Below the pieces are notes generated by a model. That model was not told where the DNA came from, did no database searches, and saw nothing but the letters and a program-made list of their open reading frames with translations. Both the position numbers and the translations under genes were made by a program. A DNA stretch of 33,098 nt from Oscillospiraceae bacterium (GTDB lineage Bacteria > Bacillota > Clostridia > Oscillospirales > Ruminococcaceae). Each line of letters opens with the position of its first letter. The stretch's first letter is position 1. The stretch lies in NCBI GenBank assembly GCA_017399765.1, contig JAFQBH010000023.1, positions 1 through 33,098 on the forward strand, read 5' to 3'. Below are positions 23,837-31,674 of this stretch, piece after piece.

Positions 23837-24454
23837 TTGGGTCATATCTATTATTGCGATATGAAAAAATTCGAACATCTTTATGAGGAATGTGTTTTCC
23901 TTCTTCCGGAAAAAAGAAGGCAGAAAGCAGAGAGAATAATCAACAAAAACGAAGCCCTTCTTTCTGCAACCTCCGGGCTTATGATGAAAAGAGTTCTCGG
24001 TATTACGGAAGATTCGATGCTTTCCTATGGCGAACATGGAAAACCTTTTCTTGAACAGGGACCATTTTTCAGCGTTTCCCACAGCAGGCAGTTTTCTGTT
24101 CTTGCGGTTTCGGAAAATGAAATCGGAATCGATATAGAAATGCATCAAAGCCCAAGCGAAAGGTTGATTGGACGCTGTTTTACCGAAGAAGAACAGGCTT
24201 TTGCAAAGTTGAGCACGGAAAATTTTCTGAGGATCTGGACAGCGAAGGAAGCTGTGCTCAAACTTTTTGGAACGGGTTTTTCATATTCACCGAAGAACTT
24301 TTCTGTTCTTCCGCTTGATGATCCGCATGAAATAAACGGAAGAAAAATCGGCTTTTTCTGCGGAAAAATAAACGAAGCGCCTTTTACGGCGGCTTTTTAT
24401 AAAAAAGAAGATTTTGAAATTTCGGAATTACTTCCGGAAGACCTTATATATTGA
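23837..24454 (+). CDS. Sfp-type 4'-phosphopantetheinyl transferase
   Basis: The 205-residue enzyme moves the phosphopantetheine arm from CoA onto a carrier-protein Ser. It has YGEHGKPFL and FFSVSHSRQFSVLAV (64-91). The Mg ligands Asp99 and Glu101 lie in GIDIE, and the catalytic W-T-A-K-E-A (134-139) follows FTEEEQAF. At 205 residues it is slightly short for the family (about 220-230). It starts at TTG (23837) after AGAGGTG. No polyketide or peptide synthetase is near, so its carrier protein is elsewhere in the genome; it may serve fatty-acid ACP. The rlmI-like gene follows after 10 bp. Confidence 0.92.
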   Translation: MGHIYYCDMKKFEHLYEECVFLLPEKRRQKAERIINKNEALLSATSGLMMKRVLGITEDSMLSYGEHGKPFLEQGPFFSVSHSRQFSVLAVSENEIGIDIEMHQSPSERLIGRCFTEEEQAFAKLSTENFLRIWTAKEAVLKLFGTGFSYSPKNFSVLPLDDPHEINGRKIGFFCGKINEAPFTAAFYKKEDFEISELLPEDLIY

Positions 24455-24464
24455 GAGGATTTTT

Positions 24465-25691
24465 ATGAAAACAGAAAGAAGCTTTCCAAAAGCAATTATA
24501 ACAAAAAAAGGTGAAAACTGGGTCGCCGGCGGCCACCCATGGATATATGATGCAGAGGTGATTTCCGTTGAAGGCGAATTTGAAAACGGTTCGCTTGTTG
24601 ATGCGGTTTCCGAAAAAGGAAAATATATCGGAACTGGTTTTATCAGCACCGAAAGCAAAATCCGTATCCGCCTTGTTTCAAAAAACGCGAACGATAAATT
24701 CGACCGTGATTTCTGGAAAAGAAGGGTCAGATATGCCTGGGATTACCGGAAAACCGTAATGGGCGAGGATATCAGCTGCTGCCGCCTTATTTTTGGCGAA
24801 GCGGACCAGTTTCCGGGTTTAACGGTCGATAAATTCGGTGATATCCTTGTTACACAATGCCTTTCCGTTGGAATGGAAAAAATAAAAAATATTGTTTTTC
24901 CGCTTCTTTATGAGGTGCTTTCCGAAGACGGACAAACCGTTCGCGGAATTTATGAACGCAACGACGTAGCTATCCGTAAGCTGGAAGGAATGGAAGAAAA
25001 CAAAGGCTGGTTCAATCTTCCGGGCGTTGCGCTTCCGGATTCAACAGAAACCGAGATTATTGAAAACGGAATAAAATACAGCGTTGATTTTGAAAACGGA
25101 CAGAAAACAGGCTTTTTCCTTGACCAGAAATATAATCGTCTTGCCGTTTCAAAAATCGCAAAAGGAAAAAGAGTTCTGGATTGTTTTACCCACACCGGTT
25201 CCTTTGCTCTCAACGCCGCAAAAGGCGGCGCAAGCCACGTTTGCGCTGTTGATATATCCGAATCCGCAATTGAAATGGCAAGGCGCAACGCGGAGAAAAA
25301 CGGCCTTGAAGGCGTTATGGAATTCCGAGTTGCTGATGTTTTCGATTTGCTTACCAACCTTGATAATAAAGCGGAAAAATTTGATTTCATAATCCTTGAC
25401 CCGCCGGCATTCACAAAGTCCAGAAAGACCGTTGACAGCGCTTTTAAAGGTTATAAGGACATTAACTTCAGAGCGATGAAACTTCTTCCAAGGGGAGGAT
25501 ATTTTGCGACTGCTTCCTGTTCGCATTTTATGCCGGACGAGCTTTTTGTAAAAATGCTCCATTCCGCTGCAAAAGATGCGGGAGTTGAACTTCGCCAGAT
25601 CGAGGCAAGACAGCAATCTCCCGACCACCCGATTCTTTGGAACGTTCCGGAAACGGATTATCTTAAATTCTATATTTTCCAGGTCATCTGA
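24465..25691 (+). CDS. rlmI: RlmI-like 23S rRNA m5C methyltransferase
   Basis: The 408-residue protein has an N-terminal PUA domain (about 1-90, NWVAGGHPWIYDAEV). A linker domain and a Rossmann methyltransferase domain (about 220-408) follow. SAM-binding residues lie in LDCFTHTGSFALNAAKGGA and AVDISESAIEMA. The active-site motif is LDPPAFTKS, and the catalytic Cys is in TASCSHFM. E. coli RlmI methylates C1962 of 23S rRNA; the same site is inferred here. The start at 24465 follows GAGAGGA with a 5-nt gap, and the 17 upstream codons that overlap the Sfp-type gene are not used. The gene starts 10 bp after that gene and precedes yitT by 18 bp. Confidence 0.92.
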   Translation: MKTERSFPKAIITKKGENWVAGGHPWIYDAEVISVEGEFENGSLVDAVSEKGKYIGTGFISTESKIRIRLVSKNANDKFDRDFWKRRVRYAWDYRKTVMGEDISCCRLIFGEADQFPGLTVDKFGDILVTQCLSVGMEKIKNIVFPLLYEVLSEDGQTVRGIYERNDVAIRKLEGMEENKGWFNLPGVALPDSTETEIIENGIKYSVDFENGQKTGFFLDQKYNRLAVSKIAKGKRVLDCFTHTGSFALNAAKGGASHVCAVDISESAIEMARRNAEKNGLEGVMEFRVADVFDLLTNLDNKAEKFDFIILDPPAFTKSRKTVDSAFKGYKDINFRAMKLLPRGGYFATASCSHFMPDELFVKMLHSAAKDAGVELRQIEARQQSPDHPILWNVPETDYLKFYIFQVI

Positions 25692-25709
25692 CCGTTAAGG
25701 AGATCAATT

Positions 25710-26573
25710 ATGGATATGACGAAACCCGCAGTAAAAATCGTAAAAGAATATGTATTGCTTACTCTTGCATCGGTTTTGATAATCATAAGCACATGGCTCT
25801 TTAAATATCCCAACAACTTTACCTTCGGCGGAATAACCGGTCTTTCAATTGTTTTAAGCCGGATTTTTGAAGTTCCCGCAAGTACCCTTAACCTTGTTAT
25901 GAACGCGGTCCTTCTTGTAATCGGCGTTGTTGTTCTCGGAAAAGGCTTTGCCGGAAAAACGTTTTATGTAACAATTCTTTCAACCGTCGGTCTTTCCGCT
26001 CTGGATAAAATCTATCCGATAACAACTCCGCTTACCGATGAACCGGTTATCGAACTTCTTTTCGCTGTTGCAATTCCGGCGGTAGCGTCCGCAATTCTTT
26101 TCAATATGGATGCTTCCAGCGGCGGAACTGATATTGTTGCTATGCTCCTTAAAAAATATACAACAATGGAAATCGGAACGGCAATTTTTGCGGTCGATAT
26201 TATCATAACCCTCAGTGCGTTCGTTGCTTTCGATTTTGCAACGGGTCTTTATTCCGTAACCGGCCTTATGGCAAAAACCCTTATTATGGACGGCGCGATC
26301 GAAAATATGAACCTTTGCAAATATTTTACCATTATCACAACGAATCCGAAGCCGATATGCGATTTTATTCATCACGAACTTCACAGAAGCGCAACTATCT
26401 ATAAGGCGGAAGGCGCTTATTCCCATACCGAAAAGAACATAGTTCTTGTTGTTCTTAAAAGAAGCCAGGCGGTTCGCCTTCGCAGATTTATAAAAGATGT
26501 TGAACCAACTGCCTTTATGATGATTACCAACAGCAGTGAAATCATCGGTAAAGGCTTCCGCGGATTCAACTGA
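25710..26573 (+). CDS. YitT-family membrane protein with DUF2179 domain
   Basis: The 287-residue protein has about five or six membrane helices in residues 12-200 (the YitT repeat pattern: TFGGITGLSIVLSRI, then SSGGTDIVAMLLKK). The cytoplasmic DUF2179 (DUF161-linked) C-terminal domain follows at about 205-287 (KYFTIITTNPKPICDFI and FMMITNSSEIIGKGF). Function is unknown; a transport or sensing role is often assumed. TAAGGAG precedes the ATG at 25710. It lies 18 bp after rlmI and 13 bp before a second, shorter YitT-family gene, so the two probably form a pair. Confidence 0.88.
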   Translation: MDMTKPAVKIVKEYVLLTLASVLIIISTWLFKYPNNFTFGGITGLSIVLSRIFEVPASTLNLVMNAVLLVIGVVVLGKGFAGKTFYVTILSTVGLSALDKIYPITTPLTDEPVIELLFAVAIPAVASAILFNMDASSGGTDIVAMLLKKYTTMEIGTAIFAVDIIITLSAFVAFDFATGLYSVTGLMAKTLIMDGAIENMNLCKYFTIITTNPKPICDFIHHELHRSATIYKAEGAYSHTEKNIVLVVLKRSQAVRLRRFIKDVEPTAFMMITNSSEIIGKGFRGFN

Positions 26574-26586
26574 AAGGAGAAAAAAT

Positions 26587-27210
26587 TTGAAAAAACTGAT
26601 AAAAAAATATTTCTATCTTACTTATATTTTTATCGGTGCTTTTGTTCTTGCTTTTGGAATGTATAATATCCATTCGAGAACGATTATCACCGAAGGCGGA
26701 ATTTGGGGAATAGAGCTTCTTCTTGACCATTGGTTCGGGCTTTCGCCTGCGGTAACCGCGCCTTTTCTTGACGGAACCTGCTATCTTCTGGGCGTTGTTT
26801 TCCTGGGAAAAGAATTTATTCTTAAATCTCTTGTCGGAACCCTCGGCTATTCCGCGTTTTATGCCGTTCTTGAACAGTTTCCGCCGCTTTTGCCGGATTT
26901 GAACTCGGTTCCTTTGGCTGCGGCGATAATAGGTGCAATTTTTGTAGGAATCGGAGCAGGAATTGTTGTTCGCCAAGGGGGCGCCTGCGCAGGTGACGAT
27001 GCTCTTGCTCTTGCAATATCAAAAAAACTTAAATGCAAAATTTCAACAGCATATCTTTCAACGGATATGACCGTTCTTTTGCTTTCTCTGAGTTATATTC
27101 CGTTCAGACAGATTTTCTATTCGCTTATAACGGTTCTTCTTTCCGGCTGGATTATTGAAAAAGTTCAGAATTTTAAGAAAAAACAGCCTGTTGGTGCGGT
27201 TTTGTCCTGA
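26587..27210 (+). CDS. YitT/DUF161-type membrane protein lacking DUF2179
   Basis: The 207-residue protein is almost entirely membrane helices (about five). It keeps the family glycine patterns TEGGIWGIELLLDH and RQGGACAGDDALALAIS, but it lacks the cytoplasmic domain of its neighbour. It starts at TTG (26587), 7 nt after AAAGGAG, 13 bp downstream of the first yitT gene. An open frame from 26536 overlaps that gene and is not used. A paired full-length/short arrangement suggests gene duplication and maybe a hetero-oligomer. Function is unknown. Confidence 0.85.
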   Translation: MKKLIKKYFYLTYIFIGAFVLAFGMYNIHSRTIITEGGIWGIELLLDHWFGLSPAVTAPFLDGTCYLLGVVFLGKEFILKSLVGTLGYSAFYAVLEQFPPLLPDLNSVPLAAAIIGAIFVGIGAGIVVRQGGACAGDDALALAISKKLKCKISTAYLSTDMTVLLLSLSYIPFRQIFYSLITVLLSGWIIEKVQNFKKKQPVGAVLS

Positions 27211-27256
27211 AAAATGTGGTAAAATAGGTTCATAAAAGGAAAGGCGGTGCTCAAAA

Positions 27257-28249
27257 ATGGAAGGAAGAACAAAAGAAAAACTTCTTTTTATACTTGAAAG
27301 ACTAAAAAAAACAGACGAACAGCACCCTGTTAATACCAATGAACTTATTGCGTATCTCGGCGAAAGGGGAATAACCGCGGAAAGAAAATCCGTTGCAAGA
27401 GATGTTGCCGCCCTTCGGGATGCAGGCTATTCAATAATTCTCTGCGATGAATATAAGCGCGGTTATTATATGACCGACCAGCTTTTTGAGGATTATGAGC
27501 TGAAAATAATTGCAGATGCGGTTTCCGGCGCAAAATTTATTACCTATGAAGATTCTTCTTCAATTGTTGATAAACTTTGCGAACTTGCAAGCCCCACCGG
27601 CGAGGAAATTATTAAAAACCATACTTTCATTGATGAAAAGATAAAATCCAAAAACAAAAAAGTCCGCTATAACATCGATAAAGTAATAAACGCAATTAAA
27701 AACGGAAAACGCATAACTTTCCAGTATTTTGAGTTTGCCGCCGATGGAAAAATGCAGCTTAAGCGCGACGGACATATCTATGAAATTTCGCCGTATTATC
27801 TCTGCTGGGATAACGACAGCTATTTTCTCATCGGAAACAGCAAAAGCCACGACCACCTTATCCATTTCCATGTTGAAATGATGACGAACGTTGAGGTAAC
27901 GAAAATTCCGATAAGACCGGAAAGCGAAATTGAAGAACTTCACGGAAGCTTTTCAATCGGCGAATATCTCCGCAGAAGCGTTAATATGTACGGCGGCGAA
28001 AGCATTAAAATTTCTCTTGAATGCAGCGATAAAATCGCGAAAAACGTCCGCGAAGAATTCGGCGAGGATATTATTACGAAGCCAATCGGCGAGAACAGAT
28101 TTGTTACAGAAGTAAAAGCCGCCGAAGGCGAAGGACTTATCCGCTGGATAATGCAGTTTTCCGCAGAGGATATGAAAGTTGTCGCGCCGGAAAATATTGT
28201 TGATGCAATTCGGAAAAGAGCAAAAGAACTATATAAAATTTATGAATAA
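27257..28249 (+). CDS. WYL-domain transcriptional regulator
   Basis: The 330-residue protein has an N-terminal winged helix (about 1-70; NTNELIAYLGERGITAERKSVARDVAAL). A central linker leads to a WYL domain (about 140-235, IYEISPYYLCWDNDSYFLIG). A C-terminal WCX-like region ends at about 330. WYL domains sense nucleotide or nucleic-acid ligands in several bacterial regulators, and in some lineages control DNA-damage or defence genes. No target is evident here. The GGAAAGGCGG site upstream overlaps a GTGCTCAAA copy in the leader. It is followed by a bidirectional terminator. Confidence 0.88.
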   Translation: MEGRTKEKLLFILERLKKTDEQHPVNTNELIAYLGERGITAERKSVARDVAALRDAGYSIILCDEYKRGYYMTDQLFEDYELKIIADAVSGAKFITYEDSSSIVDKLCELASPTGEEIIKNHTFIDEKIKSKNKKVRYNIDKVINAIKNGKRITFQYFEFAADGKMQLKRDGHIYEISPYYLCWDNDSYFLIGNSKSHDHLIHFHVEMMTNVEVTKIPIRPESEIEELHGSFSIGEYLRRSVNMYGGESIKISLECSDKIAKNVREEFGEDIITKPIGENRFVTEVKAAEGEGLIRWIMQFSAEDMKVVAPENIVDAIRKRAKELYKIYE

Positions 28250-28280
28250 AAAACGGAAGGCAAAGCCTTCCGTTTTTTTA
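28247..28280. terminator. Bidirectional intrinsic terminator
   Basis: Stem AACGGAAGGC/GCCTTCCGTT with an AAA loop, A's on the left and T's on the right. It separates the WYL gene (+) from the convergent mazF gene (-). Confidence 0.9.
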
Positions 28281-28281
28281 G

Positions 28282-28638
28282 TTATATAACAGGGTTTCCG
28301 AGTCCGAAACTTATTGAAAGAGCTTCATCAATTCTGTTCATTGCGCCGTCGTCAAGATGACCCATGTGTTCTTTAAGACGCTGTTTGTCAATGGTGCGGA
28401 TTTGTTCAAGAAGAACTATGGAATCTTTTGCAAGCCCGCATTTTTCCGAAGAAACGGAAATATGGGTCGGAAGCTTTGTTTTGTCCTTCTGGCTTGTAAT
28501 TGCTGCGGCAATTACAGTTGGGCTGAATTTGTTTCCGACATCGTTCTGAACAATAAGTACCGGACGTATCCCGCCCTGTTCCGAACCGACCACGGGACTC
28601 AGGTCGGCATAATAAATATCTCCTCGTTTAACGGTCAT
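28282..28638 (-). CDS. mazF: MazF/PemK-type endoribonuclease toxin without adjacent antitoxin
   Basis: The 118-residue protein is a complete MazF-type sequence-specific mRNA interferase. The N-terminal block is [20 protein letters not shown]. Residues matching the B. subtilis catalytic Arg25, Thr48 and Gln79 are present ([24 protein letters not shown]). The ATG at 28638 follows CGGAGTG. No mazE-like antitoxin is encoded upstream: the minus strand between it and the divergent miaB contains only a 9-codon frame. It is thus either an orphan toxin with a distant antitoxin, or one regulated otherwise. The convergent neighbour is the WYL regulator. Confidence 0.9.
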   Translation of the reverse strand: MTVKRGDIYYADLSPVVGSEQGGIRPVLIVQNDVGNKFSPTVIAAAITSQKDKTKLPTHISVSSEKCGLAKDSIVLLEQIRTIDKQRLKEHMGHLDDGAMNRIDEALSISFGLGNPVI

Positions 28639-28717
28639 TTTTATCACTCCGTAATTTTGTTGCGAAGATATTATTGCCGCGAAAAAGCTTTGTTAAACAT
28701 ATTCGCCTTATATACTA

Positions 28718-28746
28718 TTGATAATTTTCCGTCTTCGTGATAATAT
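28718..28746 (+). promoter_or_regulatory. Promoter of the miaB operon
   Basis: TTGATA at 28718-28723, a 17-bp spacer, and TAATAT at 28741-28746, about 50 bp before miaB, in the region shared with the divergent mazF. Confidence 0.5.
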
Positions 28747-28797
28747 AATAAAGTTAAGGAATATATTTAATTTTTTAAAGGCAGAAAGGAAGTTTCA

Positions 28798-30180
28798 ATG
28801 CCCGAAATAAATTATATTGAAAAAGTGCGCGAGATCCTTTCAAAAAGAGAAGGCAAACATAAGGCCTATGTCCATACATACGGCTGTCAGCAGAACTTTT
28901 CCGATGGCGAAAAGCTCGAAGGTCTTCTTGAAGAGATGGGATATGAAATCATAAATTCCGCCGAAGAAGCAGAATTTGTAATTTTTAATACCTGCGCAAT
29001 AAGGGAAAACGCTGAAAAACGAGTTTTCGGAAACGTGGGAATCCTTAAAAAGGCCCATGAGGAAAACCCGAATATGATAATCGCTGTCTGCGGCTGTATG
29101 GTCCAGCAGGAACATATTGCAAAAAAATTCCGCCAGAGCTATCCTTTTGTGGATATCGTTTTCGGAACCCACGCCGCTCCGAGATTACCGGAACTTGTTT
29201 ATAAACATATCACCGCAAAAAAACGCCAGTTCGATATCGGCGAAGGCGAAGGCTGTATGGCGGAATATCTTCCTGTCCACCGTGACAGCGATATGAAAGC
29301 AAATCTTCCGATAATGCATGGATGCGATAACTTCTGCACATACTGTGTAGTGCCTCTTGTTCGAGGAAGAGAAAAGAGCAGGGAACCGGAAAATATTCTT
29401 GCAGAAGCAAGAGAAATCGTTGCGGCGGGATATAAAGAGATAACTTTGCTCGGCCAAAACGTAAACTCCTACGGAAAAGGGCTTGTAAAGGGAATCACCT
29501 TTGCAGAGCTTCTTCGGGAAGTTAACGCAATTCCCGGAGATTTCAGAATAAAATTCATGACTTCCCATCCGAAAGATTGCACCCGCGAACTTCTTGAAGC
29601 GATCCGCGATTGCGAAAAAGTTTGTAACTATATCCATCTTCCGGTACAAAGCGGTTCAAACGATGTTCTTCGCAGAATGAACAGAAGATATACCGCCGAA
29701 CATTATATGGAACTTGTTGATATGGCGAGAGAAATCATTCCCGATGTTACCATAACAAGCGACCTTATAGTCGGATTTCCCGGGGAGACGGAAGAGGATT
29801 TTGAAGCGACTATGGAACTTTCGAGGAAAGCGAGATGGAGCATGACTTACAGTTTCATCTATTCAAAACGAGAGGGAACAAAGGCCGCCGTTATGGAAGA
29901 CCAGATTCCCCATGAAGTTTCCTCGAACCGCTTCCAAAGACTTCTTGATTTACAGACGGAAATCAGCCACGAAATAAACGCTTCTTTCGTCGGAAAAACA
30001 ACAACCGTTCTTTTCGATGATGAAGTTGACGTGGGAGAAGGCTATATAAGCGGAAGAAGTTATGAAAACCTTGTTGTTCGAGCCCCAAGAACCGACGTTC
30101 AGAAAGGCTTTGCAAAAGTATATTTAAAAGAGTCCCTTGGCTGGGCTCTTGACGGAGAAATTATTAAAACGGAGGAATAA
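28798..30180 (+). CDS. miaB: tRNA-2-methylthio-N6-dimethylallyladenosine synthase
   Basis: The 460-residue methylthiotransferase adds a methylthio group to i6A37 of tRNAs. The N-terminal UPF0004 domain has Cys30 (YGCQQN), a Cys in NTCAIREN and one in VCGCMVQQE for the auxiliary 4Fe-4S cluster. The radical SAM cluster is C-x3-C-x2-C in MHGCDNFCTYCVVP (about 173-186), then LLGQNVNSYG. A C-terminal TRAM domain (about 385-455) ends it. The NTCAIRENAE and GQNVNSYG blocks identify MiaB rather than MtaB or RimO. GAAAGGAAG precedes the ATG. A YlbF/YmcA-type gene follows after 6 bp, as miaB is next to ymcA in Bacillus. Confidence 0.96.
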   Translation: MPEINYIEKVREILSKREGKHKAYVHTYGCQQNFSDGEKLEGLLEEMGYEIINSAEEAEFVIFNTCAIRENAEKRVFGNVGILKKAHEENPNMIIAVCGCMVQQEHIAKKFRQSYPFVDIVFGTHAAPRLPELVYKHITAKKRQFDIGEGEGCMAEYLPVHRDSDMKANLPIMHGCDNFCTYCVVPLVRGREKSREPENILAEAREIVAAGYKEITLLGQNVNSYGKGLVKGITFAELLREVNAIPGDFRIKFMTSHPKDCTRELLEAIRDCEKVCNYIHLPVQSGSNDVLRRMNRRYTAEHYMELVDMAREIIPDVTITSDLIVGFPGETEEDFEATMELSRKARWSMTYSFIYSKREGTKAAVMEDQIPHEVSSNRFQRLLDLQTEISHEINASFVGKTTTVLFDDEVDVGEGYISGRSYENLVVRAPRTDVQKGFAKVYLKESLGWALDGEIIKTEE

Positions 30181-30186
30181 AATAAA

Positions 30187-30597
30187 ATGACTGTTATCGA
30201 AATGGCAAGAGAACTTGGCAAAAAAATCCAGCAGGAAGAAAGCTATATCCTTCTCAACACCGCACAGAGAGCTGTTGAGGAAGACGATGAACTTCAGGAA
30301 AAAATTGCCGAATTCAATATGAAGAGATATGAACTCACCCAGGAAATCACCAAGGCAGACCGTGACGACAAAAAAATCGAAGAACTCGATAAAGTTGTTC
30401 ATGAGCTTTATGACGTTGCGACCAACCATGAAAAAATGGTTGCATATAACAATGCCCAGGACGAATTCAACGAAATGTTTGAATATGTTCTTCATATCAT
30501 CCAGATGTCCGCAGCAGGCGACGATCCCGAAACCATTACAAGACCCGAACAGGGCGGTTGTTCCGGCGATTGCGGTTCCTGCGGCGGTTGCGGTTGA
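30187..30597 (+). CDS. YlbF/YmcA (RicF/RicA) family protein with Cys-rich tail
   Basis: The 136-residue all-helical protein has the Com_YlbF (DUF964) domain across about residues 1-110. It ends in a Cys-rich tail GGCSGDCGSCGGCG (C-x3-C-x2-C-x2-C). In B. subtilis, RicA (YmcA), RicF (YlbF) and RicT (YaaT) form a complex with 4Fe-4S clusters that affects RNase Y processing, sporulation and competence, and ymcA is next to miaB. The tail is thus a good candidate cluster-ligand site. It starts 6 bp after miaB and is followed by deoC, 24 bp away; Bacillus continues with cotE and mutS instead. Whether it is the RicA or RicF equivalent cannot be decided here. Confidence 0.88.
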   Translation: MTVIEMARELGKKIQQEESYILLNTAQRAVEEDDELQEKIAEFNMKRYELTQEITKADRDDKKIEELDKVVHELYDVATNHEKMVAYNNAQDEFNEMFEYVLHIIQMSAAGDDPETITRPEQGGCSGDCGSCGGCG

Positions 30598-30621
30598 TTT
30601 AAATAAAAGGAGGAAAATACA

Positions 30622-31272
30622 ATGGATAAACAGGCTATCGCAAAATATCTTGATCACACCCTTCTTAAAGCAGATGCTACCCATGAACAGCTCAGAGCAG
30701 TTTGTGACGAAGCAAAAAAATACGGAGTTGCCGCAGTCTGCGTAAACTCCCTTAACGTTTACTTCGTACATAAAGAGCTTAAAGGTACCGGAATAAAAAC
30801 CTGCTCTGTCGTAGGTTTTCCTCTTGGTGCAATGGCTTCCGCTGCAAAAGCATTTGAAGCCGCCTGCGCAATTGAAGACGGCGCAGAGGAAATCGACATG
30901 GTAATAGATATCGCTTCCGCAAAAGTGGGCGATTGGCGCCGCGTTGAGGACGACATTGCAACTGTCCACAGCGCCTGCGACGGAAGAGCAATCCTTAAAG
31001 TAATTATCGAAACCTGCCTTCTTACCGATGAAGAAAAAGTCGAAGCTTGCCTTGCGGCAAAACGTGCCGGCGCAGAATTTGTAAAAACTTCCACCGGTTT
31101 TTCCACCGGCGGCGCAACTGTTGAAGATATCCGCCTTATGCGCGAAACCGTTGGTCCGGAAATGGGCGTAAAAGCTTCCGGCGGCGTTAAAACTTATGAA
31201 GCAGCCTGCGCAATGATCGAAGCCGGCGCTTCCAGAATCGGAACTTCCAGTTCTTCTAATATTTGCGACTAA
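30622..31272 (+). CDS. deoC: Deoxyribose-phosphate aldolase
   Basis: The 216-residue TIM-barrel enzyme splits 2-deoxyribose 5-phosphate to glyceraldehyde 3-phosphate and acetaldehyde in deoxynucleoside breakdown. It has [11 protein letters not shown] (10-20), Asp92 in EIDMVID, Schiff-base Lys155 in FVKTSTGF, and Lys184 in [17 protein letters not shown] precedes the ATG. It is 24 bp downstream of the ylbF/ymcA-type gene and ends at a terminator. The nucleoside theme is shared with cdd elsewhere in the window. Confidence 0.96.
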   Translation: MDKQAIAKYLDHTLLKADATHEQLRAVCDEAKKYGVAAVCVNSLNVYFVHKELKGTGIKTCSVVGFPLGAMASAAKAFEAACAIEDGAEEIDMVIDIASAKVGDWRRVEDDIATVHSACDGRAILKVIIETCLLTDEEKVEACLAAKRAGAEFVKTSTGFSTGGATVEDIRLMRETVGPEMGVKASGGVKTYEAACAMIEAGASRIGTSSSSNICD

Positions 31273-31284
31273 GACAGCAAAATT

Positions 31285-31318
31285 TACGGGCACGGTAAAA
31301 ACTACAGTGCCCGTTTTT
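31285..31318 (+). terminator. Intrinsic terminator of the miaB-ylbF-deoC operon
   Basis: Stem ACGGGCAC/GTGCCCGT around a 13-nt loop, followed by T's. Confidence 0.85.
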
Positions 31319-31338
31319 AATTAAAGGGGAAGACCGTT

Positions 31339-31626
31339 ATGTCAAAGAACATGCCTTGTCTGCGTTGCGGACACGAAATGAATCATATAAAAACAGAAAA
31401 ATTGCAGCTTGGACAAACGGGCTGGATTTTAGGTGATTTGCCGAATCTTCTGGCTGGAGCTATGGAAGTGGATATTTATACTTGCCCTAACTGCGGAAAA
31501 CTTGAATTTTATCTTGCAGAAGAAGCGGAAGAAGAACTTCCGCAAAAGCAGTGCCCAAACTGTGGAAAAAAGCATGATTTCGATTATCCCAAATGTCCTT
31601 TCTGTAAATATGATTACGGTAAATAA
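31339..31626 (+). CDS. Small double zinc-ribbon protein
   Basis: The 95-residue protein has two zinc-ribbon units with four C-x2-C knuckles: CLRC near 7-10, CPNC near 48-51, CPNC near 73-76 and CPFC near 86-89. Between the first two lies a hydrophobic stretch (GWILGDLPNLLAGAMEVDIY) that may form part of the fold. AAAGGGGAA precedes the ATG. There is no recognised specific family; nucleic acid or protein binding is possible but not shown. It is monocistronic, between two terminators. Confidence 0.85.
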   Translation: MSKNMPCLRCGHEMNHIKTEKLQLGQTGWILGDLPNLLAGAMEVDIYTCPNCGKLEFYLAEEAEEELPQKQCPNCGKKHDFDYPKCPFCKYDYGK

Positions 31627-31636
31627 TGCAATTTAA

Positions 31637-31674
31637 GAAAAAACCGTGCCGGATTTTCCGGCACGGTTTTTTTA
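31637..31674. terminator. Bidirectional intrinsic terminator
   Basis: Stem AAACCGTGCCGG/CCGGCACGGTTT with a short loop, A's on the left and T's on the right. It is shared by the zinc-ribbon gene (+) and the alarmone synthetase gene (-). Confidence 0.9.

Noticed and set aside
22021-24454. Biosynthetic gene cluster around the radical SAM and Sfp-type genes
   Set aside because: No synthetase, precursor peptide or carrier protein gene is in the window; the neighbours are housekeeping genes.
30124-31293. 389-codon minus-strand open frame opposite ylbF/ymcA and deoC
   Set aside because: It is antisense to two recognised genes, with Phe/Cys/Gly-rich translation typical of mirrored coding sequence.
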